From: Yponomeuta sedellus
Taxonomy: Eukaryota; Arthropoda; Insecta; Lepidoptera; Yponomeutidae
Length of the DNA: 64,000 nucleotides
Assembly (NCBI GenBank): GCA_934045075.1
Contig: OW203724.1
Coordinates: 4,613,908 to 4,677,907 of the forward strand
Direction of reading: 5' to 3'
In this document: one piece after another, positions 31,288 to 40,414 of the stretch
How positions within the stretch are numbered: position 1 is the stretch's first letter
Layout of the letters: the number at the start of each line of letters is the position of its first letter
Made by a program: the position numbers and the translations under genes
The notes under the pieces: generated by a model
The model's input: the letters and a program-made list of their open reading frames with translations, nothing else
What the model was told of the DNA's origin: nothing
Database searches by the model: none

Positions 31288-33580
31288 GATGCTCGTCCCG
31301 AGCATCTTCATTACTGCCGTGATAAGGAGCTAAGCGGTCGATGTGAACCACTTTTTGTGCACCTCTTGGCTGCCGTTGAATTCGGCACGTCACGTCATTT
31401 AACCGAGTTACCACTTTGTACGGTCCCTCCCATCTTGTCTGCAATTTCGGAGATTTTCCTTTTCGTCGAGTTACATTGTGAAGCCAGACTAGTGCTCCTT
31501 CTTCGAAGCCGCTTGTATTTGCTCGGCGGTCATACCTAGTCTTCATCTTTTCACTCGACTCCAATCCGTTTTCCCGTACTATGGTATGAATCTCTCGCAT
31601 TTTCTCACGTAACTCGGAAATGTAGTCGTGTAGAGAACGTGAGTCGTCAGGAGGGCCTCCAGTCAGCAGATCTACTGGTATTCTCAGTTCTCGGCCAAAA
31701 TTTACACGCGCCGGGGTTACCTTCGTGCTTTCATGTTCTGCCGTTCTGTAGGCCAGAAGAAATGGCGGTATGTATTTGTCCCAGTCTCTCTGGTGCCTGT
31801 CAACGACTTTTGCTAAATGTCTCTCAAGTGTTTGGTTAAATCTTTCTACCATGCCGTCAGATTGAGGATGATATGGGGTGGTCCTAGTCTTATGCATTCC
31901 CAATATTTTGCAGAGTTCTTGAAAAACTTGAGACTCAAAGTTCCTGCCTTGGTCGGAGTGTATTTCCAAGGGCACACCAAACCGGCAAACTACTTCCTCA
32001 AACAACTTGGAGGCAACAGTCGTGGCTTCTTGATTGGGTATGGCGAATACCTCTGGCCATTTAGTGAAGTAATCCATAACTACCATGAAATACTTATTTC
32101 CTGATTCCGTTACTGGGAACGGTCCAGCCACATCAACTGAAATGCGTTCCCATGGCGCACCAACGTTATAAAGATGCAGATTTCCTCGGCTTCTAGTTGG
32201 TTGGCCTTTCACCGCGGCGCAAGTAGCACACTTGCGGCACCAATCTTGCACATCTTCTCGACAATGGAGCCAGTAAAACCTTTCTCGAATCTTCGTTAAA
32301 GTCCTTTTTACGCCCAAATGTCCACCTGACACGCCGTCATGTACTTCACGGAGGACATCTTGTACCTTATCTCTTGGGACAACTATCTGAAGATGGAACT
32401 CTCTGCCGTTAGGTTTCTCCCATTTTCGGTAAAGTATTCTGTTCCGAAGAATAAAACTGTCCCATTGAGCCCAGTATGCCTTGGTGACAGCACTAGTAGG
32501 AGCCACTTCGCACCATCTTGGCTTGTCCTCGCCTCGTTTCATCCATGCGACAATGAGCCGTACATCTTCGTCATCTTCCTGTGCTTCTTTCATCGCCTCA
32601 TCTTCCCAAGATCTCGATGGACTCATTCTTGTCAATCTCAATGGCAGTTCCTTTGTCTCTTGTTTGGCACAGTGCTTGCAGTCTTCCGGACACGGCCTTC
32701 TTGAAAGTGCGTCAGCATTTCCATGCGCCTTTCCGCTGCGGTGTTCAATAATAAAGTCGTACTCCTGCAGTTGTTTGATCCATCGAGCAACTTGCCCCTC
32801 TGGATTTTTAAATTGTAACAGCCACTTCAGGGCGGCGTGGTCAGTGCGAAGCGTAAACCGCACGCCAAGGAGATATTTGCTGAAGTGCTGTACTGTCTTT
32901 ACCACAGCCAAGAGCTCCCTTCTAGTCACACAATAGTTCCTTTCAGGTTTTGATAGCGATTTACTGAAATATGCCATCACAACCTCTCTGTCGCCCTGTT
33001 TCTGCGATAACACTCCTCCGATCGCTGTGTTACTGGCGTCAGTGTCAACAATGAATTGGCCGTTAGGCTGTGGGAATCCCAAGATTGGGGTCTCGCAAAG
33101 ACATTTTCTTAATTTTTGAAATGAACTCTCACATGTGTCATCCCAATGAAATGACTGCTTGTCTTCAGTCAGTCTGTGTAAAGGCTTGGCAATTTCAGAG
33201 AATCCCTTAACAAACCGTCTACAATATGAGCATAGCCCTAAAAATGCTCGCACTTCAGTCTTGTCTTTGGGAGTAGGCCATTTTTGCACTGCTTCGATTT
33301 TGGCTGGATCGGTCTGTATGCCTTCGCTGGTTATCACATGGCCGAGATAACTAACCTTGTTCTTAAATAAACTGCATTTCTTCGGATTTAACTTTAAGTT
33401 TGCTCCCATTATCTTCTTAAAAACTTGCTCTAGATTTTGTAAGTGGTCCTCAAAATCTTTACCCATGATTATGACGTCATCCAAGTAGACAAGGCAGGCT
33501 TCCCCAACTAATCCGGCCAGTACGCACTCCATAAGTCGTTCGAATGTAGCTGGCGCGTTGCACAATCCAAAAGGCATCAC
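31283..33580 (-). pseudogene. gypsy pol: RT end, RNase H, integrase
   Basis: 765 codons, open. RT palm: MPFGLCNAPATFERLM and CLVYLDDVIIMG (YLDD at about residues 33-36). RNase H: FIVDTDASNTAIGGVLSQ (about 178-195), RRELLAVV and LRTDHAALKWLL. Integrase: an HHCC zinc module (H...GGHLG, then CRKCATCAAVKG), the catalytic Asp of ISVDVAGPF, HSDQGRNFES and GMVERFNQTL. The last two carboxylates are separated by 35 residues, as in the D,D35E triad. The C-terminal WEGPYKVV is the GPY/F module, and the protein ends before the PPT. All catalytic residues are present here. The initial ATG is not a real start: the frame continues from the preceding pol segment across a small deletion. Confidence 0.93.
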
Positions 33581-34683
33581 GTTAAATTGCCAGTTGAAAA
33601 GGCTGTCTTCTCTTTATCCTTCGGATCAATTTCCACTTGCCAATAGCCCGATTTCAGATCTAATGTCGAGAACCATTTCATACCACTCAATGTGTCCAGG
33701 GTATCGTCTATTCGTGGCAGTGGATAACTATCCTTCTTGGTCACATCGTTAAGCCGTCGATAGTCTACACAGAACCTTGTGCTACCATCTTTCTTCTTTA
33801 CCAACACAACGGGAGAACACCATGGGCTAGCAGAAGGTTCTATAATCTTGTTTCTCTTCATGTCGTCCAACATGTCTTGTACTTCCTTTTCTTTGGCAAT
33901 CGGTATGCGCCTCGCTCGCTGACGAATAGGTCGCTCCTGTCCGGTGTCGATTTTGTGCTGAACTAACGATGTTCTTCCAGGATTTCCTTCGTCAGAGAAG
34001 ATATCCCTAAAGCGCAGAAGCAACCTCTTAGCTTTCATGCTTTGCGAATAGCTCAGATTACTCTTAGAATCCTCAAGGAGCTTAGTGACTATAATTTCAC
34101 TCCTGGTATTCGATGTGTTTGAGCTTGGAGATGATTGGCAGCTTCTCATCCAAACGGCTTCCTCACACCTTCCAATAACGTCACCTTTGCTAAAGTTAAT
34201 CTCACGATCGCTTATATTCACAACCCTCACTACAGCGGTCTTGCCTCCATAGACGAGAGTTCTTGCTGTCAGCAATTTCTGACTGGCTGCACTGTCTCGT
34301 GTATTTTCAATCAGCACACACCTATTCCGCTGATTCTTCTGACTCGAAGGCAGCTTCACCTTTACTTCAGTTTGTGCTCGTCTAGGTATTACGATTTTCT
34401 TCAGGCACGTGACATTTCCATCGGGACCGCCAAGTATGAAGTTCTCCTCATCACCACATTTAAAGACACTGTTAGTGACATCGATGTGACAGTTGTGTTT
34501 TTTCATAAAGTCTAGGCCCAGAATGCAATCATCCATAATTTCGGCTACGATTACGTTGTGAATATATGACGCCTCCCCAACGCATATCGTAACCGACCTT
34601 TCACCCAGGACGGGTATCTGCTGGCAAGAAGCGGAGAGAAGTCTGCATAAACTGGTGCCTTTGTGTCTCCCTACAGCTTTCAC
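33577..34683 (-). pseudogene. gypsy pol: protease remainder and RT N-terminus
   Basis: 368 codons. The first part is the distal protease half, with CILGLDFMKKHNCHID. RT follows: PIRQRARRIPIAKEKEVQ, IEPSASPWCSPVVLVKKKDG, RFCVDYRRLNDVTKKDSYP and WFSTLDLKSGYWQVEI (motif A, LDLKSGY). It ends at a premature stop just after KTAFSTG, where a conserved 5-codon stretch is reduced to 2 nt. This is consistent with a 13-nt deletion that shifts the frame into the next segment. The first codon is GTG, so this is not a true start. Confidence 0.9.
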
Positions 34684-34858
34684 AGGTCTGGTCTCACTAT
34701 TGTTCTAGAGGCTCCCGTATCTAGGGTGATTTTGCACTCCATTTTATTCACTGCACCGCATATTAGTAGACTGTTCCCATTCCATGCTTGTGAGATTCTG
34801 GTTACTGGGGCTTCCTCCGCTCCAGCCAGTACCCGCCCCGCAGTCCTGGCTTTTACTC
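34684..34858 (-). pseudogene. gypsy protease N-terminus (active site)
   Basis: Read in the -1 frame relative to gag, this short segment runs from the gag stop region through MECKITLDTGASRTIV (aspartic protease DTGAS) to RPDL and then a stop. The downstream protease half is in another frame. One missing nucleotide near 34686 would explain the break. It is too short to appear as a long open frame. Confidence 0.85.
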
Positions 34859-35941
34859 GTTTCCCTGATTAACGGCGGAGGGCGCAGCGTTATGCTTCTT
34901 CACAAACTCTTCAAAACGCTGCTCTATTTTGTTGAGACACGCATCCAGTCTGTCATCTGTTTTGGTCGGTTGCCTTTCCTTCTTAGGACACGTGAACTGC
35001 AGATGCCCTCTTTCCCCACACTTGTAACACATGCGCCCGGACTTTCTCTTGGGAGGTGTCTTGATCTCTTCAACCTCCTCCGCAACTTCTCGAAGTTTAT
35101 ACCCTTGCCGGATATCATGACGCACAGCTTCAACTTCCAGGGCGTGTGCTAGAGCTTCTTTTAATGAAGAATGGTGGCGAAGCTTTACTGCAGCCCTAAT
35201 TTCAAGATCCCTGATCCCGTCGACGAAGGCTTGTAAAATGTTCGTGTCCACCATCTTACTATCAGCAGAAGGGTACGCCTTTCGAACCAGTTTCTCAATT
35301 TCCAACGCCCATTGTTGAAGTCCTTCACCCAGGCGCTGAGTCCGGTCGCGTAGCTGGGCACAAAATACGTGTTCCAGGTGTCGTTCACCATATCTAGCCT
35401 CAAGTGCCTCCAGCAGGTCTTTGAACTCGCTGCCTGAGGTGGGCAGTGCCTCCAGGACAGATAAAGCCGAACCTCTGAGCGCGACGGTGAGGGCTGTCAG
35501 GCTCTGCTCGTCCGTCCACCCGTTTGAAGCAGCTACAGTCTGGAACTGCTGGCGGTAGGCGACCCAAGACGTAGTACCATCGTACGGAGGCACCTTCACT
35601 TTAGGCCCGTGGTTTATGCTGACAACTCCGCTCGATGTAACTCCAGCAGCTTTAATACGCCAAACTTCCTGCTCTAGTCCAGTGAGACCGGTTTTCACAT
35701 TTTTTAGGTCATCCTCTAATTCGGAAACCCGTTCGTTCACTACCTCTACATCTTCATGTAGCTTAGCGACCGTATCACTGAACTTTGTAACGGCAGAAAG
35801 GATCACCTGTTGATCTGCCTTCTGTTCTTCTCGCAGGCCTCTTTGTTCTTCTCGCAGGCCTCTCTGTTCTTCTTGCAGGCACTGCATCTGCTTGCTCTGT
35901 TCTTCTCGCAGGCCTCTCTGTTCTTCTTGCAGGCACTGCAT
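34853..35941 (-). pseudogene. gypsy gag, capsid and nucleocapsid part
   Basis: 362 codons in the same frame as 35942-36421 and separated from it by a single TAG. It begins with EEQRGLREEQ heptad-like repeats (coiled coil, residues 1-70). A capsid region follows (VKVPPYDGTTSWVAYRQQF, ALRGSALSVLEALP, LEHVFCAQLRDRTQRLGEGL). A CCHC zinc knuckle CYKCGERGHLQFTC lies at about residue 300, then a basic tail. It would package the element RNA into particles. The ATG after the stop is probably fortuitous. Confidence 0.9.
34859..34865 (-). promoter_or_regulatory. -1 ribosomal slippery heptamer GGGAAAC
   Basis: In the gag frame the codons are CAG GGA AAC GAG TAA, so G GGA AAC fits the X XXY YYZ rule one codon before the gag stop. 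The protease frame (DTGAS) is exactly the -1 frame, starting at the overlap. The heptamer is a known retroviral slippery type. I did not identify the stimulatory RNA structure that would lie about 5-9 nt downstream. Confidence 0.85.
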
Positions 35942-36421
35942 CTATTTGCTCTGTTCTTCTCGCAGGCCTCTTTGTTCTTCACGTATGCCCTTCAACATTG
36001 CCATCAGACACGACATATCCAAAACCTCCATTGTACGTGACTGAGGTTTAATGTCTTCGGTGGGCGTGGCCAGGTGGGAGTGGCTAGGAGGCGGAGCCTG
36101 TTGGTCGGTGAGTGGAAGCTGGTAGTCAAAGCCGATGGGCGGGGCCTGGCGCGCGGGGTCGGTGGGCGTGGCCTGGTGGGCGTGGCCAGTGGGCGGAGCC
36201 GCTGGGCAGATAAGCTGTGTCTCCTCGGTGGGCGGGGCCTGGTGGGCGGGGCCAGTGGGCGTGGCTTGGTCGGTGGGCGTGGCCTGGGGGGCAGGGCCAG
36301 TGGGCGTGTCCCTATGGCCGGTGGGCGTGGCCTGAGGGGCAGTGGGCGTGGCCTCCGCAGCACCTCTGGACCTGGTTCTCACTCCAGAAGTATCCTCTCT
36401 CGGAGTTAGTGGCATTTCCAA
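35942..36421 (-). pseudogene. gypsy gag, N-terminal proline-rich part
   Basis: 160 codons from an ATG at 36421, just after the primer site, to an in-frame TAG at 35942-35944. It is rich in PTGPA/ATPT repeats encoded by a GC-rich minisatellite, followed by LMAMLKGIREEQRGLREEQ. The adjacent 57-bp repeat copy has a sense codon where this copy has TAG, so a point mutation in one repeat unit truncates gag. Readthrough cannot be excluded from sequence alone. Confidence 0.85.
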
Positions 36422-36440
36422 ATCCCCAATTCTGACACCA
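36422..36440 (-). promoter_or_regulatory. primer binding site, tRNA-Leu-like
   Basis: In the sense direction, TGGTGTCAGAATTGGGGATT begins 2 nt after the 5' LTR. As I know the tRNA families, TGGTGTCAGAA is complementary to the 3' end of animal tRNA-Leu (TTCTGACA plus CCA). The match beyond the first 11-12 nt is imperfect. Confidence 0.75.
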
Positions 36441-36442
36441 AA

Positions 36443-36903
36443 TGTTACGGGCTAGGGTTCTGGATTTAGATGTAAAACGCCAATGACAACTTCTTAGGAT
36501 TTATTCACGCAGGGTCTGGTCTGCAGGTCTTCACGACACGAAGTCCACACGTAGATTCCAATCACAGGTTCAATCGAAGTCCAATAGTATCGCTGAGGTC
36601 GTAGGTTATCGCTCGTATCGCAGGTATGTTCGTTCGAAGTTCACTCTTCGCTAGTCCAAACTGAACTGACTACGCGCCGCGGCGGCCGTTATTTATATCC
36701 GCCGGCCAGGGTTCTAGAACATTCCCGTAACTACGTACCTACACTCTGTACACGCGGCAAGGTCGCTCGAACAGTTACTCATTTAAAGAGTTTTGCACCT
36801 TACGCTAGTGGACATACGAGTCATTATTGCTTGCAGCGTTTATTGTTTACTAAAACGCAGCATGCGGCGACTATTCTAGATGGTTCGGGATAGGACCGCG
36901 ACA
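36443..36903 (-). repeat. 5' LTR with core promoter
   Basis: 461 bp, TGT...ACA ends. In the sense direction TATAAATA (plus 36690-36697) is followed 30 nt later by the A of GTCAGTT (plus 36664-36670), an arthropod initiator. This defines the likely transcription start at about 36667. The GC-rich GGCCGCCGCGGCGCG lies between them. Confidence 0.9.
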
Positions 36904-37094
36904 CTATATTTTACAGACTATAGTAAAAACTTCATGGTTGGTTTATTTTTTTTAATAGTCATCATTTTGACAGTTTGGAAAGAGAACGCACGAGTGCGGG
37001 AAAGGTGAAAAAAAAAGCACGAGTGTGTGTAATAGCCCACATCCCGCACGCTATACGTCACTGCAATACGCCACTTTTTGAGCAACTGTATTAA

Positions 37095-37834
37095 AAAGAA
37101 CTTTATTTATGTTTTGTTAAACAGATTGAACCTAAACAGCTCCTGGAAAACAAATCTAGTTTGTCTTGCGTTAAAGAGCAAGAAGCTAAATCGGATCTTC
37201 TGCAGCATTCCACTCCGCGTGACTTGACTGGCGCACAGGGATCTTGTTCCAAACTGTCGTTAAGTAATTTTCTTAACTGCGCCTACAGACACGACGCCGC
37301 GTAGGCGAAATATTACTACTGCATTATCCAGGTAATAATGTAGCTCTCACAGGGGCGTTTAAGAAGTTGTGCCAAAAGTTGTGAAATGCGAACCCAACCT
37401 AGAGGTATACAGGACAGCGCCCCCAGGTAGGTACTGCAAATTACTTTTGGCACCGAATCAAAGTTTTTAAATTGTACTCTCTGTTCTGGAAATGAAGGTG
37501 TACTGCCTTAGATACTTACATTATTTATTTCTAGCGGCTCGACGTTTGTTTTTTGGCTGGTTCTGAAAAATATTTTGTTAGATAGAAACACGCGCTAACA
37601 CAATATTAGAAACTGAGTTATCCCTAGGAATAGTAAGCCAGTTTGAATAAAGAACAACATAAAGTTTATTCTTATTCTATAAAGACATTTTTTTAAAAGC
37701 GCCTCCGGCGACCACACTAATAAATCGCCGGTTATTGTGTCCTAGGTAGAAAGTTAACTTAATAATAATTATCATGCAGAGAGAGAGACATTTATTAACA
37801 ACTTAAAAAACCTATTTAGAAGCTAAAAATTCTA
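37095..37834. other. no gene seen
   Basis: No repeat of this window matches, and no domain is seen in the short frames. Confidence 0.4.
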
Positions 37835-37890
37835 CCCATGCCGGGACTCGAACCCGCGACCTCTCGCTAACTGTGCCACGGTAGGGATAG
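37835..37890 (-). repeat. tRNA-like SINE head fragment
   Basis: On the minus strand it holds GGTTCGAGTCCCGGC (B box) and CCGTGGCACAGTTAGCGAGA. No second cloverleaf half is found. Confidence 0.4.
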
Positions 37891-38157
37891 CCAAAGGTTC
37901 GTTTTTAAAATTGTCCTTAGGACGGGTTAGTGCATTAAAAATAATATAATTTATTAACAACGCTATGAGTTACAAAAAGATTAATTAAAAATTAAGTTAG
38001 ATACACACAATATTATATTCTACGTCACTTCCATGTGTATGTGTATATTTATGAATATAAAAAAAAAACAAAACTAAACTACGTTTGTATGGGTATTGCG
38101 CTTTGAGGGTTAGTACTACACTAATTTTATTTAAACAGAGTTCAATTCAAATTACAC

Positions 38158-38192
38158 TGATGGGGCATGGGTCCCTCCTGCATCGCTTCCTC
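38158..38192 (-). repeat. 5S-derived SINE 3' fragment
   Basis: GGGGCATGGGTCCCTCCTGC corresponds to the GGGGCACGGGTCTCTTCCTG block of the family. Very short remnant. Confidence 0.4.
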
Positions 38193-38487
38193 CCGTTATT
38201 ATGAAATTTTAATTACAATTAAAATTTACCCCAGGTAAAACACTTCAGAAACCTAACGTCAGTCGTCTGTCGCACAGTGTCCGGGAAATTATACAATTCC
38301 GGTGAACGCATGATGCTCCGTTACGTATTCGTCAGTGCGCCAGAATAATTCTCCAACAATAAACCGAGAAGACACGGTCGAAAACCGCTGCCTGCTATCA
38401 TAAAGAAGTCTCGATGTCATTATACTGCAACGCTACTTCTTTATAATAGCTGGCCAACGCAGCCGTCCAGTCATGTTTGAATCGTGA

Positions 38488-38708
38488 CTGTTAGCTTTTA
38501 GAATATACCTCGGCTACTATCGGATAGAATCGGATGTATTCGTGTAATAGAAATATCGAAACTAATGTGACTATAACTTTACGTAACTTTTCAAAATTGT
38601 GAAGAAATGTTTTATGCAGAGCAGGAAGGAAGCACACTCGTGTGCTTTCGGCGAAAACCGAAGCCTGCTCTAGAGCCCGAGGTATGTTCTAAAATCTGAC
38701 CGACTGTA
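38488..38708 (-). mobile_element. MITE family F, inverted copy
   Basis: ACTGTTAGCTTTTAGAATAT at the left and TCTAAAATCTGACCGACTGT at the right, with the GTGCTTTCGGCGAAAACC core in reverse orientation to 23525-23755. Confidence 0.7.
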
Positions 38709-38709
38709 C

Positions 38710-39480
38710 GTTATGTTTAGTGGAGTCGAGGCCTAGCTAGGCTAGGCGATGCACAAAAAAAATAAAAGTAATGTTATTGCTGAATTAACGCATTTTACTA
38801 AGGAGATCGTTACAGTATACACATGTCTGTGATTTCTTTCTAGCCCAAATGCGACTACATTATTTAGAAAAAGATAAAAAAATTATCAACAAAATTGTAA
38901 TATTTATTCTTAGTAGGTAGGTACTTGAAATGAAGTTATTCATTTATAATCATACAAATTATGAGACTTGTATGAAAAAAGAGTTGTTAAGTTTATGTGG
39001 TCGTTATGCTGCATGTGGTTTAATTTGGTCTCAATTTATCGACACTCAAAAAACGGCTTTCAGTATATTTTAATATCAAGATATATTTTACAGATTTGCA
39101 ATTACTTTGCATAGATAAAATTGTTCAATATTAGATTAAATGTTTGTTTTAGATAACAAGATTTTTCACATGAATACATATGTATAAAAAAATGTCATAA
39201 ATCGAATACGAATACGCAGCGCAGGCGAAAAACAGTCGAGTTCGCTGGAATATTTTACAACCCATGCATATTCCAATCAATTTCTCTGCTTCAATAGTCA
39301 CTCGCTGGTGTGAAAACTCATGGTAGCTGAGTTTCGTAGGATTTTCAGCCTCGAAGTACGTGTGCAAACCTCACCTTTTTTGTTCAGAAACAGGCACGTT
39401 TTTCGCGCGGTGTGTATTTCTGTGGGATATTCTATACTTAGATAACAATGGAATGTAACTTTTTTTCGACACACAAAATG
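38710..39480. other. no gene seen
   Basis: AT-rich DNA. Minus-strand frames at 39149-39492 have no recognisable domain. Confidence 0.4.
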
Positions 39481-39486
39481 GTATAG

Positions 39487-39565
39487 GTACATGAGTGGTA
39501 GCGGATTTAGAACGCCTGCTTCTCAATCGGGACTAGAGGGTTCGAATCCCGGCATGTATCAGTGA
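39487..39565 (+). repeat. tRNA-like SINE head
   Basis: GAGTGGTAGCGGATTTAGAA (A-box-like) and GAGGGTTCGAATCCCGGC (B box). The spacing is tRNA-like, but the acceptor ends do not pair, so a SINE is more likely than a tRNA gene. Confidence 0.45.
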
Positions 39566-39569
39566 ATTT

Positions 39570-40142
39570 TTTTTTTTAAGTTTTGTACATTAGTAAAGTT
39601 ATAGTTGCCATACCATTTGGTAGCGTGAAAGCAAACTTTGTGAGGAAACCCTAGTGGCGAAATGTTCACATACCTTGCCCAAATAAAAGGCTAAGTGCAG
39701 AAACGTCAGGTCTAACAACCTATAAGTACACGATTAGAAACATGTACCAACAATGTAAGTGAGATTTATACGACGTTTTTAGGTAAGACGTGTAGGTATC
39801 GGTATAGAGAACACTATATTTCACAAGCACTAAAGATTTAGCGCATGACCCGAAAATGGGATCGTCAGAGTTTACAACGTCTCACTGTACTCTTATATTT
39901 TTATGCGTCGATAAAACCTGACTGTGCTTGCTAAATTCAGCTTTCAGGGGTACATTGTAAGATGTTTCAAAGTCACCTACAGAGATTTACGGTAGCACAG
40001 CAAGCGAAATGATACCCAGTAAAGCCTGTGACGTAGGTACCTTTGTCTCGCGGTTTTTAGTTACGTTGTCGATGGATCTTCTGTCTTCTGGAATTCTCTA
40101 TAAAAATATTATGTAGTGACTTTTACTTATTTTTGTTTTTGA
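39570..40142. other. no gene seen
   Basis: The first part contains GTGAGGAAACCCTAGTGGC, an S4-like body word, so the SINE at 39487 may extend to about 39710. The rest is unremarkable. Confidence 0.4.
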
Positions 40143-40410
40143 TCCGATTGCAGGGCACAGGCTTTCTTTCTGAGAGAGAGAAAGAGTTTGGGCTTAATTA
40201 ACACGCGTGCCCGCCGCGAATTGGCAATTTCAAGCGTAGTGGTATTTGAATACTTCAGACACTCAAGTTTCCTTACAATGTTTTCCTTCACATTGCTAAA
40301 ATAACTTCACAAATGTTCATGACTTAGAAAAGAGAGTCATTAGTACATGCCCGCACTGGGAATCAAACCTGGAGCCGTCGCTTCCGAGTCCATTGTTCTA
40401 CCCACTTTTA
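40143..40410 (-). mobile_element. tRNA-headed SINE, family S4
   Basis: Longest S4 copy. The minus-strand head has GGTTTGATTCCCAGTG (B box). The body has CATTGTAAGGAAACTTGAG and GGGCACGCGTGTTAATTAAG and ends with GAAAGCCTGTGCCCTG. Confidence 0.65.
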
Positions 40411-40414
40411 CTTG

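Larger units (their letters stand above)
30811..36903 (-). mobile_element. Ty3/gypsy LTR retrotransposon, TSD CTAT
   Basis: Complete 6.1-kb proviral structure on the minus strand: 5' LTR 36443-36903, primer site, gag, PR-RT-RNase H-IN, polypurine tract and 3' LTR 30811-31271. CTAT at 30807-30810 and 36904-36907 is the target duplication. The two LTRs differ at only 2 of 461 positions, so the insertion is recent. Despite this, gag has an in-frame stop and pol two frameshifting lesions, so the copy should not be autonomous. No env frame exists: pol ends 11 nt before the 3' LTR. Confidence 0.95.
30115..36920. mobile_element. element B (TA-flanked), split by LTR element
   Basis: It has TIRs of about 32 bp beginning TAGTCTGTAAAA and containing ATAGCTTGAGCTCC, with 2 mismatches, and is bordered by TA at 30113-30114 and 36921-36922. 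The empty site in the MITE A copy at 62788-63222 has a single TA. Its own length is about 709 bp once the LTR element is removed. A minus-strand frame of 61 codons (30290-30475, acidic SSDSDSKFESE stretch) is too short to name. The TA target fits Tc1/mariner-like elements, but the class is not proven. Confidence 0.8.
29795..37090. mobile_element. MITE A, split by nested insertions
   Basis: The outer element of a three-level nest. The left end TACAGTTGCGAAAAG at 29795 and the right end GAGCAACTGTA at 37090 are inverted, each bordered by TTAA (29791-29794 and 37091-37094). Element B interrupts it. Without B it would be about 488 bp. The copy at 62788-63222 is colinear (AAATGGCGCCAACCGT, GGGAACTATGCCCATACAGC, GCACGAGTGCGGGAAAGG) and lacks the insertion. 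The TTAA duplication suggests piggyBac-type target choice. No transposase is present. Confidence 0.8.

Noticed and set aside
31272..31290. env gene between pol and the 3' LTR
   Set aside because: Pol stops 11 nt before the LTR, so there is no room for env.
31357..32936. Plus-strand frames opposite pol
   Set aside because: Antisense shadows of the gypsy pol frame, which carries all the recognisable motifs.
36074..36435. Gly/Arg-rich plus-strand frames
   Set aside because: Antisense of the GC-rich repeat encoding the gag N-terminus.
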